A DNA stretch of 64,000 nucleotides from Escarpia spicata (Eukaryota; Annelida; Polychaeta; Sabellida; Siboglinidae): the NCBI GenBank assembly GCA_963995525.1, contig OZ023206.1, forward strand, positions 67,169,823-67,233,822, read 5' to 3'. The translations under genes were made by a program, and so were the position numbers. Of this stretch, positions 38,061 to 52,000 are shown one piece after another. Position 1 is the stretch's first letter. Every line of letters starts with the position of its first letter. The notes below the pieces were generated by a model. It searched no databases. It had not been told where the DNA came from and saw only the letters and a list, made by a program, of their open reading frames with translations.

Positions 38061-41000
38061 TACATAAATAAATACTGATACATGCACTCAAAATAATATA
38101 TACCGGTATATATATGTATAAAAGTAAGATATGCAGTAAAGTGTCCTCAAGTGAAATGTTAAAAATGTCAGCAGTATTGAGCTTTGAACAGGTGAGTCTT
38201 TAGAGTCTTTCTGAACGCCGACAGAGTTCTGCTGCACTTGATACCAATGGGCAGTGCATTCCATAGTCAAGGTCCAATCACACGAAAGGACCTGTCCCCG
38301 AAACTGACTAGGTTCGTTCGTGGAACTACAAGCAAAAGTTGTTGAGATGAACGTGTGCGTCCCGGACAGTGCCTGGTTAACAGGTTGGCAAGATATAGCG
38401 GCGTCACATATGGCATACATTGACCCAGGAATGTAAACCAATGCACCAGGTTATCTCAAAATCGAAGGTGATCATGTCAGTTTCACCGTGTTTTGAATAA
38501 TTTGGTATGGAATGTGGCAGCAGTATAATTGCCAATAATCTGTTGTATTTGGTCCATTTACAATAGTCATAATCACAAATTACACTTGCATTCAATTTGG
38601 TTTGATATCTTTAACCCCTCATTTGAAATCGGTTGTATTAGTAGTTCAATATATTTTACTCCTCATTTAACGTTAGCTGCATTTATAGTTGCTTTGGTTA
38701 CTTTAAATCTTCATTTAAAAAATCAGTTGTATTCAGAGTCATTCTGATTTCTTTAACTCCTGATCTGGACCCGGTGTATTTGCAGCCAAACAAGTCAATG
38801 TTTTCCATCTCAACATTGCTGCTAACTCTAGCCACTCCCTGAACGATTTATTTCAGGTTAACCGACTAACCCCAAACAGACCCTAAAAGTGACCCAGAAA
38901 GTCCACCTTTAGCCAAGCCCCTATTTATAATGCAGGCTGAACACAGGAGCAGGCAGGAGTAGGCCAGTTTGGGTTAGCGTAAATCACACATCTAAGGAGT
39001 TGTACTTGGGTCTAAGAACTATCTTAAGAGAGGGACATAGATGGCTTATTACTGATGTGTCAGCCTTATCAACCATCAGCTTCACACTGGAATGTATGGG
39101 TTGGGTTCAGGGCCTGATATAATTACAGGGCTGATAAGTAATGACAAGTCGATGAACTGAAACGAATGTAAAAATGTGAACATTTGTCAGCACGGGGCGG
39201 TGTGCTGCGCTCGGGCTGTTTCGCATAAGTCACAGTGGCTGGGGCACACGTTTTGTCCATTACTCCTGAGTTATAAGGCGCCAGTGGAATTTCTGACAGA
39301 GAAAGGGTGTGATTCTATAAGACTGCTTCAAGAGGGAGTCAGCTGGTTCAGCATGTAACTCATTTTACACATTGATGTTGTTAATTTGCCAGTTTGTTGA
39401 CATCTGTACATCATATATTGGACTAACATAGCCAACGTTTGTGCAGTAGGTGGGCTTGTGTGGATGGGTTGTCGTGGGTGGGCTTGTGGGGATGGGTTGT
39501 AGTGGGTGGGCTTGTGGGGATGGGTTGTCGTGGGTGGGCTTGTGGGGATGGGTTGTTGGTGGGCTTGTGGGGATGGATTGTTGTGGGTGGGCTTGTAGGG
39601 GGGTATGCCTATGGTCAGTTGGATTTAGTGGGTGTATGGATGTGATGTGGATGTGATGTCAAAAAAGTGACATCACATCCTGTCTCTTGTTGCTTCTCTC
39701 ATCTCACTGTTGGCTTTTTATATTCCTGTATCATTCCGTCATGTGGTGGTTGTTGCCCTGTGATCATACCTTACATCGCCCTACAGAGGGGCAGAGACGC
39801 CTTCCCAAATCACTCCTGAGTACACCTGTCATTCAAACTGCACCTGTGGGCTGACACTAATGACTAGTGTCTCTAGTGGCTGTTCTACAACCAGTGACAA
39901 CTCTGAGACTAGTGACATTAGTGGCTCTCCTACAACTAGTGACAACTCTGAGACTAGTGACATTAGTGGCTCTCCTACAACTAGTGACAACTCTGAGATT
40001 AGTGACATTAGTGGCTGTCCTTCAACTACTGACAATTCTGAGACTAGTGACATTAGTGGCTCTCCTACAACTAGAAACAACTCTGAGATTAGTGACATTA
40101 GTGGCTCTCCTACAACTAGAAACAACTCTGAGATTAGTGACATTAGTGGCTCTCCTACAACTAGAAACAACTCTGAGATTAGTGACATTAGTGGCTCTCC
40201 TACAACTAGGGACAACTCTGAGACTAGTGACATTAGTGGCTCTCCTACAACTAGGGACAACTCTGAGACTAGTGACATTAGTGGCTCTCCTACAACTAGG
40301 GACAACTCTGAGACTAGTGACATTAGTGGCTCTCCTACAACTAGGGACAACTCTGAGACTAGTGACATTAGTGGCTCTCCTACAACTAGTGACAACTCTA
40401 AGACTAGTGACATTAGTGGCTCTCCTACAACTAGTGACAACTCTGAGATTAGTGACATTAGTGGCTGTCCTTCAACTACTGACAATTCTGAGACTAGTGA
40501 CATTAGTGGCTCTCCTACAACTAGAAACAACTCTGAGATTAGTGACATTAGTGGCTCTCCTACAACTAGAAACAACTCTGAGATTAGTGACATTAGTGGC
40601 TCTCCTACAACTAGGGACAACTGTGAGACTATTGACATTAGTGGCTCTCCTACAACTAGGGACAACTCTGAGACTAGTGACATTAGTGGCTCTCCTACAA
40701 CTAGGGACAACTCTGAGACTAGTGACATTAGTGGCTCTCCTACAACTAGGGACAACTCTGAGACTAGTGACATTAGTGGCTCTCCTACAACTAGGGACAA
40801 CTCTGAGACTAGTGACATTAGTGGCTCTCCTACAACTAGGGACAACTCTGAGACTACTGACATTAGTAGCTCTCCTACAACTAGGGACAACTCTAATACT
40901 TGTGTATTGGCTATGCTAATTACAGTTTCAGGTATCTTCTGATAACAAGCCAGTTGCTCTCAGCTTTTTAAGTACAGGTGTGGCATGCAAGGGGTAGGGT

Positions 41001-44000
41001 GTTGAGTGGCAGGTACTGCAGGCAAGGGGTATGGTGTTGTATGACTACTGGACCCTGGGGCTCTCAGAGATACATTACACAGTCATTATATGAGCTCAGG
41101 TGACATGGGTGGATTGTCCTGCAAGATGGGCTGCCTTTCAACCTGCTAAAAGGAAGACTTAAATTGGTCTCTGGGGTCTTGGTGCATGTGTAAATGAGGT
41201 GTCATATGTGGACCAACATATGACATATGACAGCACTTGTGTGAAGACTATTGCTGAAAGTTCATAGCAGGCTGTCACCACAGGAAGTGAGTCTAGGTGC
41301 GATCTGATAAGTTTACAAAGTAAAAAACATGGGTTTAGTATTCCAAAATTGCTTCTACCATCAGTCTGCAGTAACATTTGTTTCATTCATTGGCAGTGTG
41401 TTTTCCTCATCGTTCACTCTGATGTTAAACCCACAAACGCAGTGCTTACCATATTTTGGGACTGCGAATTCATGCGACCGCCCTTAAGTGGGGTGCGTTA
41501 GAATAAATCTAAATGTAGTAGTATTTCTACAAGAAGAGAACAATACCAGCCAACATATTAACCGTTTTATGTGAAAATTGTACTGTTTAAATAAAATATT
41601 TTGTAGTGTCTGTGAAAATGGATAAGAACGTCATGTATTGCAAACCTTGATCACATACACACTCAGAACAAATCTGTTGTGTGGTAATCCTTTCTAATAA
41701 CCCGTCTGATCATGCATATTTAGTAACATATATTAATATACCCCGCGTTGCCCGGGGGAAAAAGGCAGTCATATGTACCAGACACCCCAAACCCATCCCA
41801 ATTGTTTACAGTCTACCCACGTTAATAAATGGTAACTGGTCATTGTTGTTGCTAAGACAGCCTTTTGCCAGAAATCTCAATCCCAGTTGCTCATCCGTCT
41901 AACCGAAGTAACCAGCAACAGCGGATGCTGGGTTGAAATTTCAGCCTGATACATGCAAAACTAACAGAGATGTGGATGCACAATCAAACAGAGAACGAAC
42001 TGTTTTATGATATAGATATGTTGTATTCCTAGTTATCCAATATAATTTTGGACATACACTTTTTATAATACACTAACTTGACAAGCGATACTTTCGACGC
42101 TAAATGACAAAATGACACATAGCTCCATCTGTAGGAAATGTATGAAATGCGAAAGAGGGCGCTACTTGTAAGCGTGCGGACATGACCGACGACAGGTAAA
42201 CCTGGTGCATGTTAAGCGCTGAGGATTTTCAAATGTCAATAACTTAAAAACTATTCAAGATTTCTCATACATCCAGCAACGTATTTGTAGATGGCATAAT
42301 TATCATTATGATGATATAGAAAACATTAAATTCCACAGCTGGAATTCCACATACAGCCTTTTGAAATTTTGAGCCCCCCAAGCTCTCCAACCCCCCGGCC
42401 GAATTTCAAACATGTCTAAATCTACGAACCATCTCAATGGGCCCACTAGATCACATGCAAAATGTCAGCCCGAAACATGCAAAACTGACATAGATGTGGG
42501 TGCACATACAAACAGAGAATGAACTGTTTTATAAGAAGTGTTTGTATTGTAAGTTCACTTAATACATACAATTATATCTAAAATTCACCAAGAGGTACAT
42601 TTTTGCTAAGCTAAAGCAAGCAGCCAGTTGTATAGATACAGAAACGATGGCATGTATATTGCAAATACATCCCCTAAGGTTTTATTTAGCCTGCCCCAGG
42701 TCAGTAAACAGATCTAAAAAAAAATACAAATCTCTGGGGCCTAGATACACCTGTATGCAGGTAGCACTAGACAGGTAGTGGCCCTAGTTCTACTGACACA
42801 TAGTTATAGGTTCCCAATAGATCTATACATCTGTAGACAGGGGATAACCCTATCCTCACTCACAGATAGACACACCTGTGTATATGTGGACAGGGAATAA
42901 CCCTAACTCTACGCACAGGTGGAAACACCTGTACACAAGTAGAGTGGGAATAACCCCAACCCTACTCACAGATAGTTACACCTGTATATACATAACACAA
43001 GTAGCTAAACCTGTATAGACATAGACACAAGTAGCTACACCTGTATATACATGGATACAGATAGCCACACCTGTATATACATAGACACAAGTAGCTATAT
43101 CTGTATAGACATATACACAGATAGCTACACCTGTATAGACATAGACACAAGTAGCTATACATGTATACACATAGACACAGATAGATACACATGTATACAC
43201 ATAGACACAGATAGATACACCTGTATACACATAGACAGATACCACCTGTGTATAACAACGCATTGTAATTTTTTTTAATGCTACAGTTTAGTGCGACATC
43301 AAAGAGATTAAAAATGGGATTGTCAAGTCTTATGAAAGACGTGATTTCAATTTATGTAGATATGGGCTCTCGAGGCTAGACTGCACCTAACAATGGATGG
43401 CCTTTGTTTTAGTTGTTCTTGACTAACAAAACTGACTGTAGCCAGGCAATACCCAGAGGCAGGGCTGTAGCCACAATGCAGTGATTATCAGGGCAGTGGA
43501 CAATCTGTAGTGACCAGAAGCAGGAAGCCGATAGTGGACAACATCTGGCCCTGGGACCAGGTACCAGTGACAGGTCAACACAACACAATCATGTCTCCTG
43601 ATGGCATTCCGATAGGCGAAGATGTCTGCTCATTTCTATGACTTGGGGCTATGGGGTGAGCTGTTTATTGGACTGCACCACCCCCACCCCCACACCCACC
43701 CCACATCCATTGGGTCTGCACTGGGTCACTCTCTCAGACCACTGGCCACTCTCTCAGACCACTGTTTATTGTAGGAATGTGAAATATCTGCTGTACACCT
43801 AGTAGCCACACTTGTCTATTGTGATGGTCATAACTGTCTGTCTCTTACATCCAATAATAATCGGGCTAGCGTGTGTGTGCATGCGTGCATGTGCACGGCG
43901 TGAGCGTGCGTGCCTGCATCTGTAAGTGGAGCGTAGGCCATAGATGACGACTCTCCAGCGCACACGACTTTGGGCAATCCTCTCTATTTCTTTCCAGGTG

Positions 44001-47000
44001 TAGCCACTCCTCTTTACTCCTGCGGCCGTGTCCCTTTGCCAGGTATTTTTTGGCCTTCCTCGCATTCTTTTTCCTTGAGTAGTCCATGTCAGAGACTGCG
44101 CGCATGTGTGTATGTTAATGTTCTCCTCCTGGATGGTTTCTATCTCGGGTGACATAGTTTCAGGAATTAGTCTACAAACATTTGGAAGAAAAGTAACGCC
44201 TTTAGTTGATTAAGGGTTCTTACAAGTTTTAGGGTTTGTACTGTACGTTAGTATGTTAGACAGACGTAAATTGGTTGGTCATAACGTTACGCATATTTTC
44301 TGTGATTGTCGTGAGGTCGCTAGGACCACCGGTCAGTTGGGGACGTTTTGTGTAACTTTTGTTAATATGGAAAAACTATTCAAATATATGTCATAACAAA
44401 CATCATTTGCAAAAACTATTCAGATGTATGTCATAGCAAACATCATTTACAAAAACTATTCAGATATATGTCATAACAAACACCATTTACAAAAACTATT
44501 CAGATATATGTCATAACAAACATCATTTACAAAAACTATTCAGATATATGTCATAGCAAACATCATTTACAAAAACTATTCAGATATATGTCATAACAAA
44601 CACCATTTACAAAAGCTATTCAGATATATGTCATAACAAACAACATTTACAAAAACTATTCAGATATATGTCATAACTAATATAATTTACAAAAACTTCA
44701 AATATATGTCATAACAAACATCATTTACAAAAAATATTCAGATATATGTCATAACAAACATCATTTACAAAAAATATTCAGATATATGTCATAACAAACA
44801 TCATTTACAAAAAATATTCAGATATATGTCAGAACAAACATCATGTACAAAAACTATTCAGATATATGTCGTAACAAACATCATTTATAAAAACTATTCA
44901 GATATATGTCATAACAAACATCATTTACAAAAACTATTCAGATATATGTCGTAACAAACATCATTTACAAAAACTATTCAGATGTATGTCATAGCAAACA
45001 TCATTTACAAAAACTATTCAGATATATGTCATAACAAACACCATTTACAAAAGCTATTCAGATATATGTCATAACGAACATTTACAAAAAATATTCAGAT
45101 ATATGTCATAACAAACATCATTTACAAAAACTATTCAGATATATGTCATAACAAACATCATTTACAAAAACTATTCAGATATATGTCATAACAAACATCA
45201 TTTATAAAAACTATTCAGATATATGTCATAACAAACATCATTTACAAAAACTATTCAGATATATGTCGTAACAAACATCATTTACAAAAACTAATCAGAT
45301 ATATGTCATAACTAATATAATTTACAAAAACTTCAAATATATGTCATAACAAATATCATTTATAAAAACTATTCAGATATATGTCATAACAAACATCATT
45401 TACAAACACTATTCAGATATATGTCATAACAAACATTATTTAGAAAAAGTATTCAGATATATGTCGTAACAAACATCATTTACAAAAGCTATTCAGATAT
45501 ATGTCATAACAAACAACATTTACAAAAACTATTCAGATATATGTCATAACAAACATCATTTACAAAAACTATTCAGATATATGTCAGAACAAACATCATT
45601 TATAAAAACTATTCAGATATATGTCATAACTAATATAATTTACAAAAACTTCAAATATATGTCATAACAAACATCATTTACAAAAACTATTCAGATATAT
45701 GTCATAACAAACATCATTTACAAAAACTATTCAGATATATGTCATAACAAACATCATTTATAAAAACTATTCAGATATATGTCATAACAAACATCATTTA
45801 CAAAAACTATTCAGATATATGTCGTAACAAACATCATTTACAAAAACTAATCAGATATATGTCATAACTAATATAATTTACAAAAACTATTCAAATATAT
45901 GTCATAACAAATATCATTTATAAAAACTATTCAGATATATGTCATAACAAACATCATTTACAAACACTATTCATATATATTTCATAATAAACATTATTTA
46001 GAAAAACTATTCAGATATATGTCGTAACAAACATCATTTACAAAAACTATTCAGATGTATGTCATAACAAACATCATTTACAAAAACTATTCAGATGTAT
46101 GTCATAACAAACATCATTTACAAAAACTATTTAGATATATGTCAGAACAAATATCATTTACAAAAACTATTCAAATATATGTCATAACAAACATCATTTA
46201 TAAAAACTATTCAGATTCTTCATAACAAACATCATTTACAAAAACTATTCAGATATATGTCGTAACAAACATCTTTTATAAAAACTATTCAGATATAAGT
46301 CGTAACAAACATCATTTACAAAAACTAATCAGATATATGTCATAACTAATATAATTTACAAAAACTATTCAAATATATGTCATAACAAACATCATTTACA
46401 AAAACTATTCAAATATATGTCATAACAAACATCATTTACAAAAACTTGGGGAAACTGTTTTATGCATCTGTGAATCTGGAAGGTGAGCATTTTTGCTAAT
46501 TCAAATAAATTACTAACAATTTTATTGATTCCGTTGTAGTGTAAGACTTTCTGTGATGTCGTCTTGGTAAGTGGTCAGTGTTGAACTGTCCATAAGACAC
46601 CTGTCTGCAATGTACACCTGTCTGATGTACACCTGGCTGTAACATACACCTGTCTACGACATACACAAGTGTATTATATACACCAGTCTGCGCTTATCCA
46701 TGATACACCTGTTTATTATGTACACCTGCCTATATATGACATGCACTTGTCGATGATACACCTGTATATGATGCACACCTGGATGTTACATACACCTGTC
46801 TATAATGTTCACATGTTTACAGTATACACCTGCTTATGATGAACACCTGTCTATGATAGATACATGCTTACACTCAGAATTAGAACAGCAACCACTTTCA
46901 GCACACATTTACCTCTCAGAGACAATCTCAATAACGACCTCTTCGAACTCACATCTATCTCCTAGGGACCATCTCAATAACAACCGCTTCAAACCCACAT

Positions 47001-49051
47001 CTACCTCTCAGGGACCGTCTCAATAATGACCTCTTTGAACCTACATCTACCTCTCTAGAAAGAACAAGATTTAACAAGATTGAACAAGATTGCCACCCAG
47101 AGAATTAAATCTAGGTGGCAGGTGGACAAGGAAGCCATTTGGCTTATCGAGAGTCCAACCCTTTTATCTATGTATATCCCTCCCTTCTGAGGTATGTGTC
47201 AATTTTATTTTAAAACATATTCACGCTATTAGCACCCACACAATCAGCAGATAATCTGTTCCATTTATTTACAGTCCTTTGTGAAAATGGGAACTTTCTT
47301 ATATCTAATCTACACTGCTCCTTTGCTAATGTAACTTCATGTCCTCTAGTCCTTCTATCTTTCTTAACTGCGAAAAAAAAAATTCTATCAATATTTTTAT
47401 AACCATTCAATATTTTAAACACTTCTATCTCATATCCTCTCAATCTCCTGGTCTCTAGTGTTGTTAAACCACATTCTTTTAGGCGAATTTCATAACATAG
47501 TATCTCTCCTCTGTACTCTTTCTAGCATAGCTATGTCCTTCCTGCGATATGGCCTCCACTCGAATACAATATTCTAAATGATGCCTAACTATTGTTTTGT
47601 ACAGCGGTATTATTAGTTCTTTTTCCTTATACGCTATATTTCGCCTAATTAATCCAAGGATTTGATTTCCCTTTGAAGTTGCAATTTTGCACTGCTCTGA
47701 AACCTCCATATCAGCACTAATGGTTAACCCTAAGTCCTTTTCTTTTACAGTAGTACTTAGTACAGTACCCCCCATTGTATATTCTACATCTTCGTTCCCA
47801 TGTCCTGTGTGGAGGCATTTACATTTCCCATAATTGAACAGCATTTGCCACTTTTCAGACCATTTGATCAACCTGTCAAGATCTTCTTGTAAATGCTGTC
47901 TATCGCCATCACTTTTAAACCTTCTAAACACCTTTGTATCATCTGCAAATTTCAACACCTTGCTTGTTATTTCATCTTCCAAATCGTTGATATATATTAA
48001 GAATAGTATAGGTCCTAGTATTGATCCCTGTGGTACCCCACTGAATATACCGATTTCCAGTTTGAAGCCTCCCCATCAACTACTACACTTTGTCTTCTGT
48101 CAATCAGCCATTTTTCTAACCAGTTTATTATACCATTTCCTATGCCATGGGCCTTTAGTTTAAGCAGTAATCTTTGATGTGGCACTTTGTCGAAAGCTTT
48201 CTGAAAATCTAAGTAAATGATATCTACTGGTGATCCCTTATCTACCCACTTAGTGATGTCTTCCAAGAAATAATAACATGTGTCCCTATTTTACATAGGT
48301 AAGTCTTAAAGCCCAGCATGTGTGTACCAACTATTTGTTAGTGATAGCTCATTAGCCAACAAATAGTCCATGAATTAGACCCCAACATTGGGGTCATCAG
48401 TACCACATAGAGGGACAAATGACTCTGATTCTTGGACAGTTTGTCCATGGATGAGCAGTTGGCATCTGTTAGTCAATACATGTATGTAGGGCCTTAGTCT
48501 AGGGGGTTGTGAGACTAGGACAATGCCCCCTTTGACAGTCCCCCTCCAGGCAGTAATACATGCAAGGGTGACAACGGTGGACTTTTTACCACACTCCACA
48601 AAGAATATTTGACATCAAAAGACTGACCATTCGAGGAATGTGTCCCTATGCTGCAGGCCCAGATCTTATCATCCTGGGGTGCTCTGAACTGACTGTCTGG
48701 GGTTTTGTATCACTTTGTTTATAATGATCTGGACTGCCTTGAGTAACCACTGGAGAGTATTGTCATTTATCTAAGATCATGTGGAGTTTCTATCCAGGTA
48801 AATCTGGTGAAAATGTAGCCACTTGGTGGACAGCAACAGTGTCCCTCTAGTGACAAAGTCTGGTTACCATGGTAATCACAATACATTGTTTACACAGAAA
48901 GTTGTAATTTGTATTGGTAATAACAGATGTGTAATTATAATTATTATTATAGTTTGTCTTTCAAGTTAACACAAGTTACATAATATGTTCCCAGTTGACA
49001 GTGCTCCTCGGAGCAATTGCATGATATTCACGTAATGTTATGAACAATTGA

Positions 49052-49089
<38 letters not shown>

Positions 49090-52000
49090 CGTGTGTGTGT
49101 GTGTGTGTGTGTGTACGTGTGCATGTGTGTTCATGCATGTGTGTGGGTGCATGTGAACCTGTGTCCATATAGCTGTCCCTGTGTGTTATGTACGTGTGTG
49201 CATGCGGCCATGCTCGTGTACCTGTGTCGATGTAGTTGTGCCTGTGTTGTGTGTGCGTGCGTGCATGACTGTGCTCTCATGTGTGCATGTATGTGTGCTC
49301 TCATGCATGCGTGCATGTGTCCATGCCCATGTACCGGTATGTACAATGTTTCCCCCTCTGTCTCAGCCGGCCAAGGAGGACGCTCTGAGCTCAGGCAACA
49401 TGGAGAAGGAGAGGAAGCTGCAACATAAGATCTCGGAGCTCAACGCCAAAGTGCGGCGTCTTGACGACCAGTCCACAGCATTGGCTCAGGACAAGGCTGA
49501 CCTGGTCAGTATGTCTACTCACAGAGGAATGGGTGTCACTGTGGGGTGTGGGTCACTTTAGGGGGTGTGTGTGTTACTAGGGTGTGTGTCACATTAGTGG
49601 GTATGTGTCATTGCAGGGGGGTGAGTGTCACTAGGGGGGGTGTCTCACTGTACGGGGTGTGTCATTGTAGGGGGTTGGTGTTACTGTAAGGGGTGTGTGT
49701 CACTGTAGTAGTTGTCACTATAAGGTGTGTGTGTCACTGTAGGGGGTGTGACACAGTAAGGGGTGTTTGTCACTGTAGGGGGTTTGTCACTAGGAGTGGA
49801 TGTCACTGTAGGGAGGGTGTCATTACGATGTGTGTCACTATAGGGGGGGCTGTCACTGTAGGGTGTGTGCGTCACTTTAGGGGATTTGTCATTAGGGGGT
49901 GGGTGTAACTGTAGGGGGGTGTCACTAGGGGTTGGGTGTCATAGTAGGGGTGGGTGTCACTGTAGAGGGTTGGTGTCACTGTAGGGTGTGTCAATATGGT
50001 GGGTGGGTGTCACTGTAGGGGTTGTCACTTTAGGGGGGTGTCATAGGGACGGGTGTCACTGTAGGGGGTGTCACTGTAGGTGGTGTCACTAGGGTGTGGT
50101 TGTCACTCTAGGGGGTTTGTCATTGTAGGGGGGTTGTCACTGTAGGGTGTGTGTGTCACTGTATAGGGTGGGTGTCACTGTAAGGGGTGTGTGCACTGTA
50201 GGGGTGTATGTCACTGTAGGGGGGTGTGTCTCTGTGGGGATGGATGTCTCTGTAAGGGATGAGTGTCACTGTTGGGGGTGGGTGACATTGTAGGGGGTGG
50301 GTGTCAGTAGGGTGGGTGTCATTGTGGGGGTGGGTGTCACTAGTGGTTTGGTGTCACTGTAGGGGGTATATTGTCAAGTGTCATTGTAGGGGGGTGTCAT
50401 TGTAGGGGGTGTGTCATTGTAGGGGGGTGTCAATGTAGAGGGAAAGTTTTAGTTTAGGAGGCTAATTTCACTAGGGTTAGTGTCACAGTAAGGGGGCAGT
50501 TGTCATTATTGGGTTATCAATGTAGAGGAGCAAGTGTCATTGTTGTGGTGACTCACTTTATGGGAAGGTGTTATTTTAGCGGGCTAGTGTCAATGTAGGT
50601 GCTAGTGTCATTGTAAGGGGGAAGTATCGCTGTAGAATGAGGACTTTAGGGGGATGGTATTCATTATACCATCATGCTATTGCATTACTATCGCAGTAGT
50701 TATGACACTACCACAATAGCAGTGCAATAGTAGTACAGTTATCATAGTACAACCGCAGTAGTAAACATATTCACTATGGTCACCCCTACTAGCTTGAGTC
50801 CAGCGTTGACTAATTGGGTTTATCCTGTTTTTTCTCAAAATTTATTTTCCAATTACCTTATGCTGATCATTTGTTTGCACCAACCTCGGGTGAAGCAGAT
50901 CCAGGAGCTGGAGAAAGTTTGGGACTGTTTTCCTGGGTGTTCATTATTCCATGACGCTGTTGTGATACTATATTATCGCACTATTGCAATAGTTTTGCTA
51001 TACTATATTATGACGCCTAGGTTTAGTCCAGCGTCAACTACTTCAGTTTATCCAGTTACTTTCTCCCATTTTATTTTCCCATTACCTTATTCTGATCCTT
51101 CATTTGTGCCAATCTCAGGTGAATCAGATCAAGGAGATGGAGAAGGTTTGGGACTTGTTTTCCTGGGTGGTCATTATTCCATGACGCTATTGTATACAGA
51201 GAAGCCCAGAACACATTTTTCATCTAAGTTACATAAACATCATTTTATAAAACTATGGAATAATCTTGATTATAGAATACAAAACATAAAATCCTGACAA
51301 AAATTCAAATTGTTATTATCCAATCAATATCTAGACAACTATCTTAGCCACGTGCATTGCCTAAATCCCAGATGTGTGGAGTGCAATTAAATATTTCTTT
51401 ACTTTTTATATCTGTTTGGATTCATACAAATTTCTTATAATTGTTTTCTAACAGTAATTTCGTACAATAATTCGTTTTTCTCTCCATCGCATCCCCAGTC
51501 CATTGTCAGACAGAAGGTATCATACACTCGTGATAATTAGTGTATATGTATATATATTTCAAAATTTATGTGACCACCATGCGACACAACTTAACTTTTT
51601 TAAATGGTTGATTTATGTATGTATACTGTTATGTTGTTGCAAAATAAATTTGATTTGATTGTAATATGTAATTATGACACAATCGCAGTATTAAAACTAT
51701 CCACAATAGTCACATAGCCTTAGTCCAGCATCAACTACTTGAATTTATCCAGTTACTTTCTCCCAATTTATTTTCCAATTACCTTATGTCGATCCTTCTT
51801 TTGCACCATCCCAGGTGAAGCGGATCAAGGAGCTGGAGAAGGGGCGTAAACCCCTGCAGGAGAAGAATCGCAAGTTCCTGGAGAAGAACATGTCTCTCAC
51901 CGTCATCAAGCGCAACCTCGAGGAGAAACTGGAGAAGCTCTCTGAAGAAACTGCTAAGCTGGTCAGTGATTGGCTAATTTTTGTTCCATTTATCATGTCG

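Noticed and set aside
39829..40942. ORFs of about 350-360 codons on both strands
   Set aside because: They are frame artefacts of a 45-bp tandem repeat with no stop in the unit, lie inside a JAKMIP intron, and have no flanking gene structure.
50890..51190. Mutually exclusive alternative forms of exon 6
   Set aside because: Copy 1 lacks an acceptor AG, and neither copy has a strong donor or an open frame of exon length, so they are better explained as partial junction duplicates.
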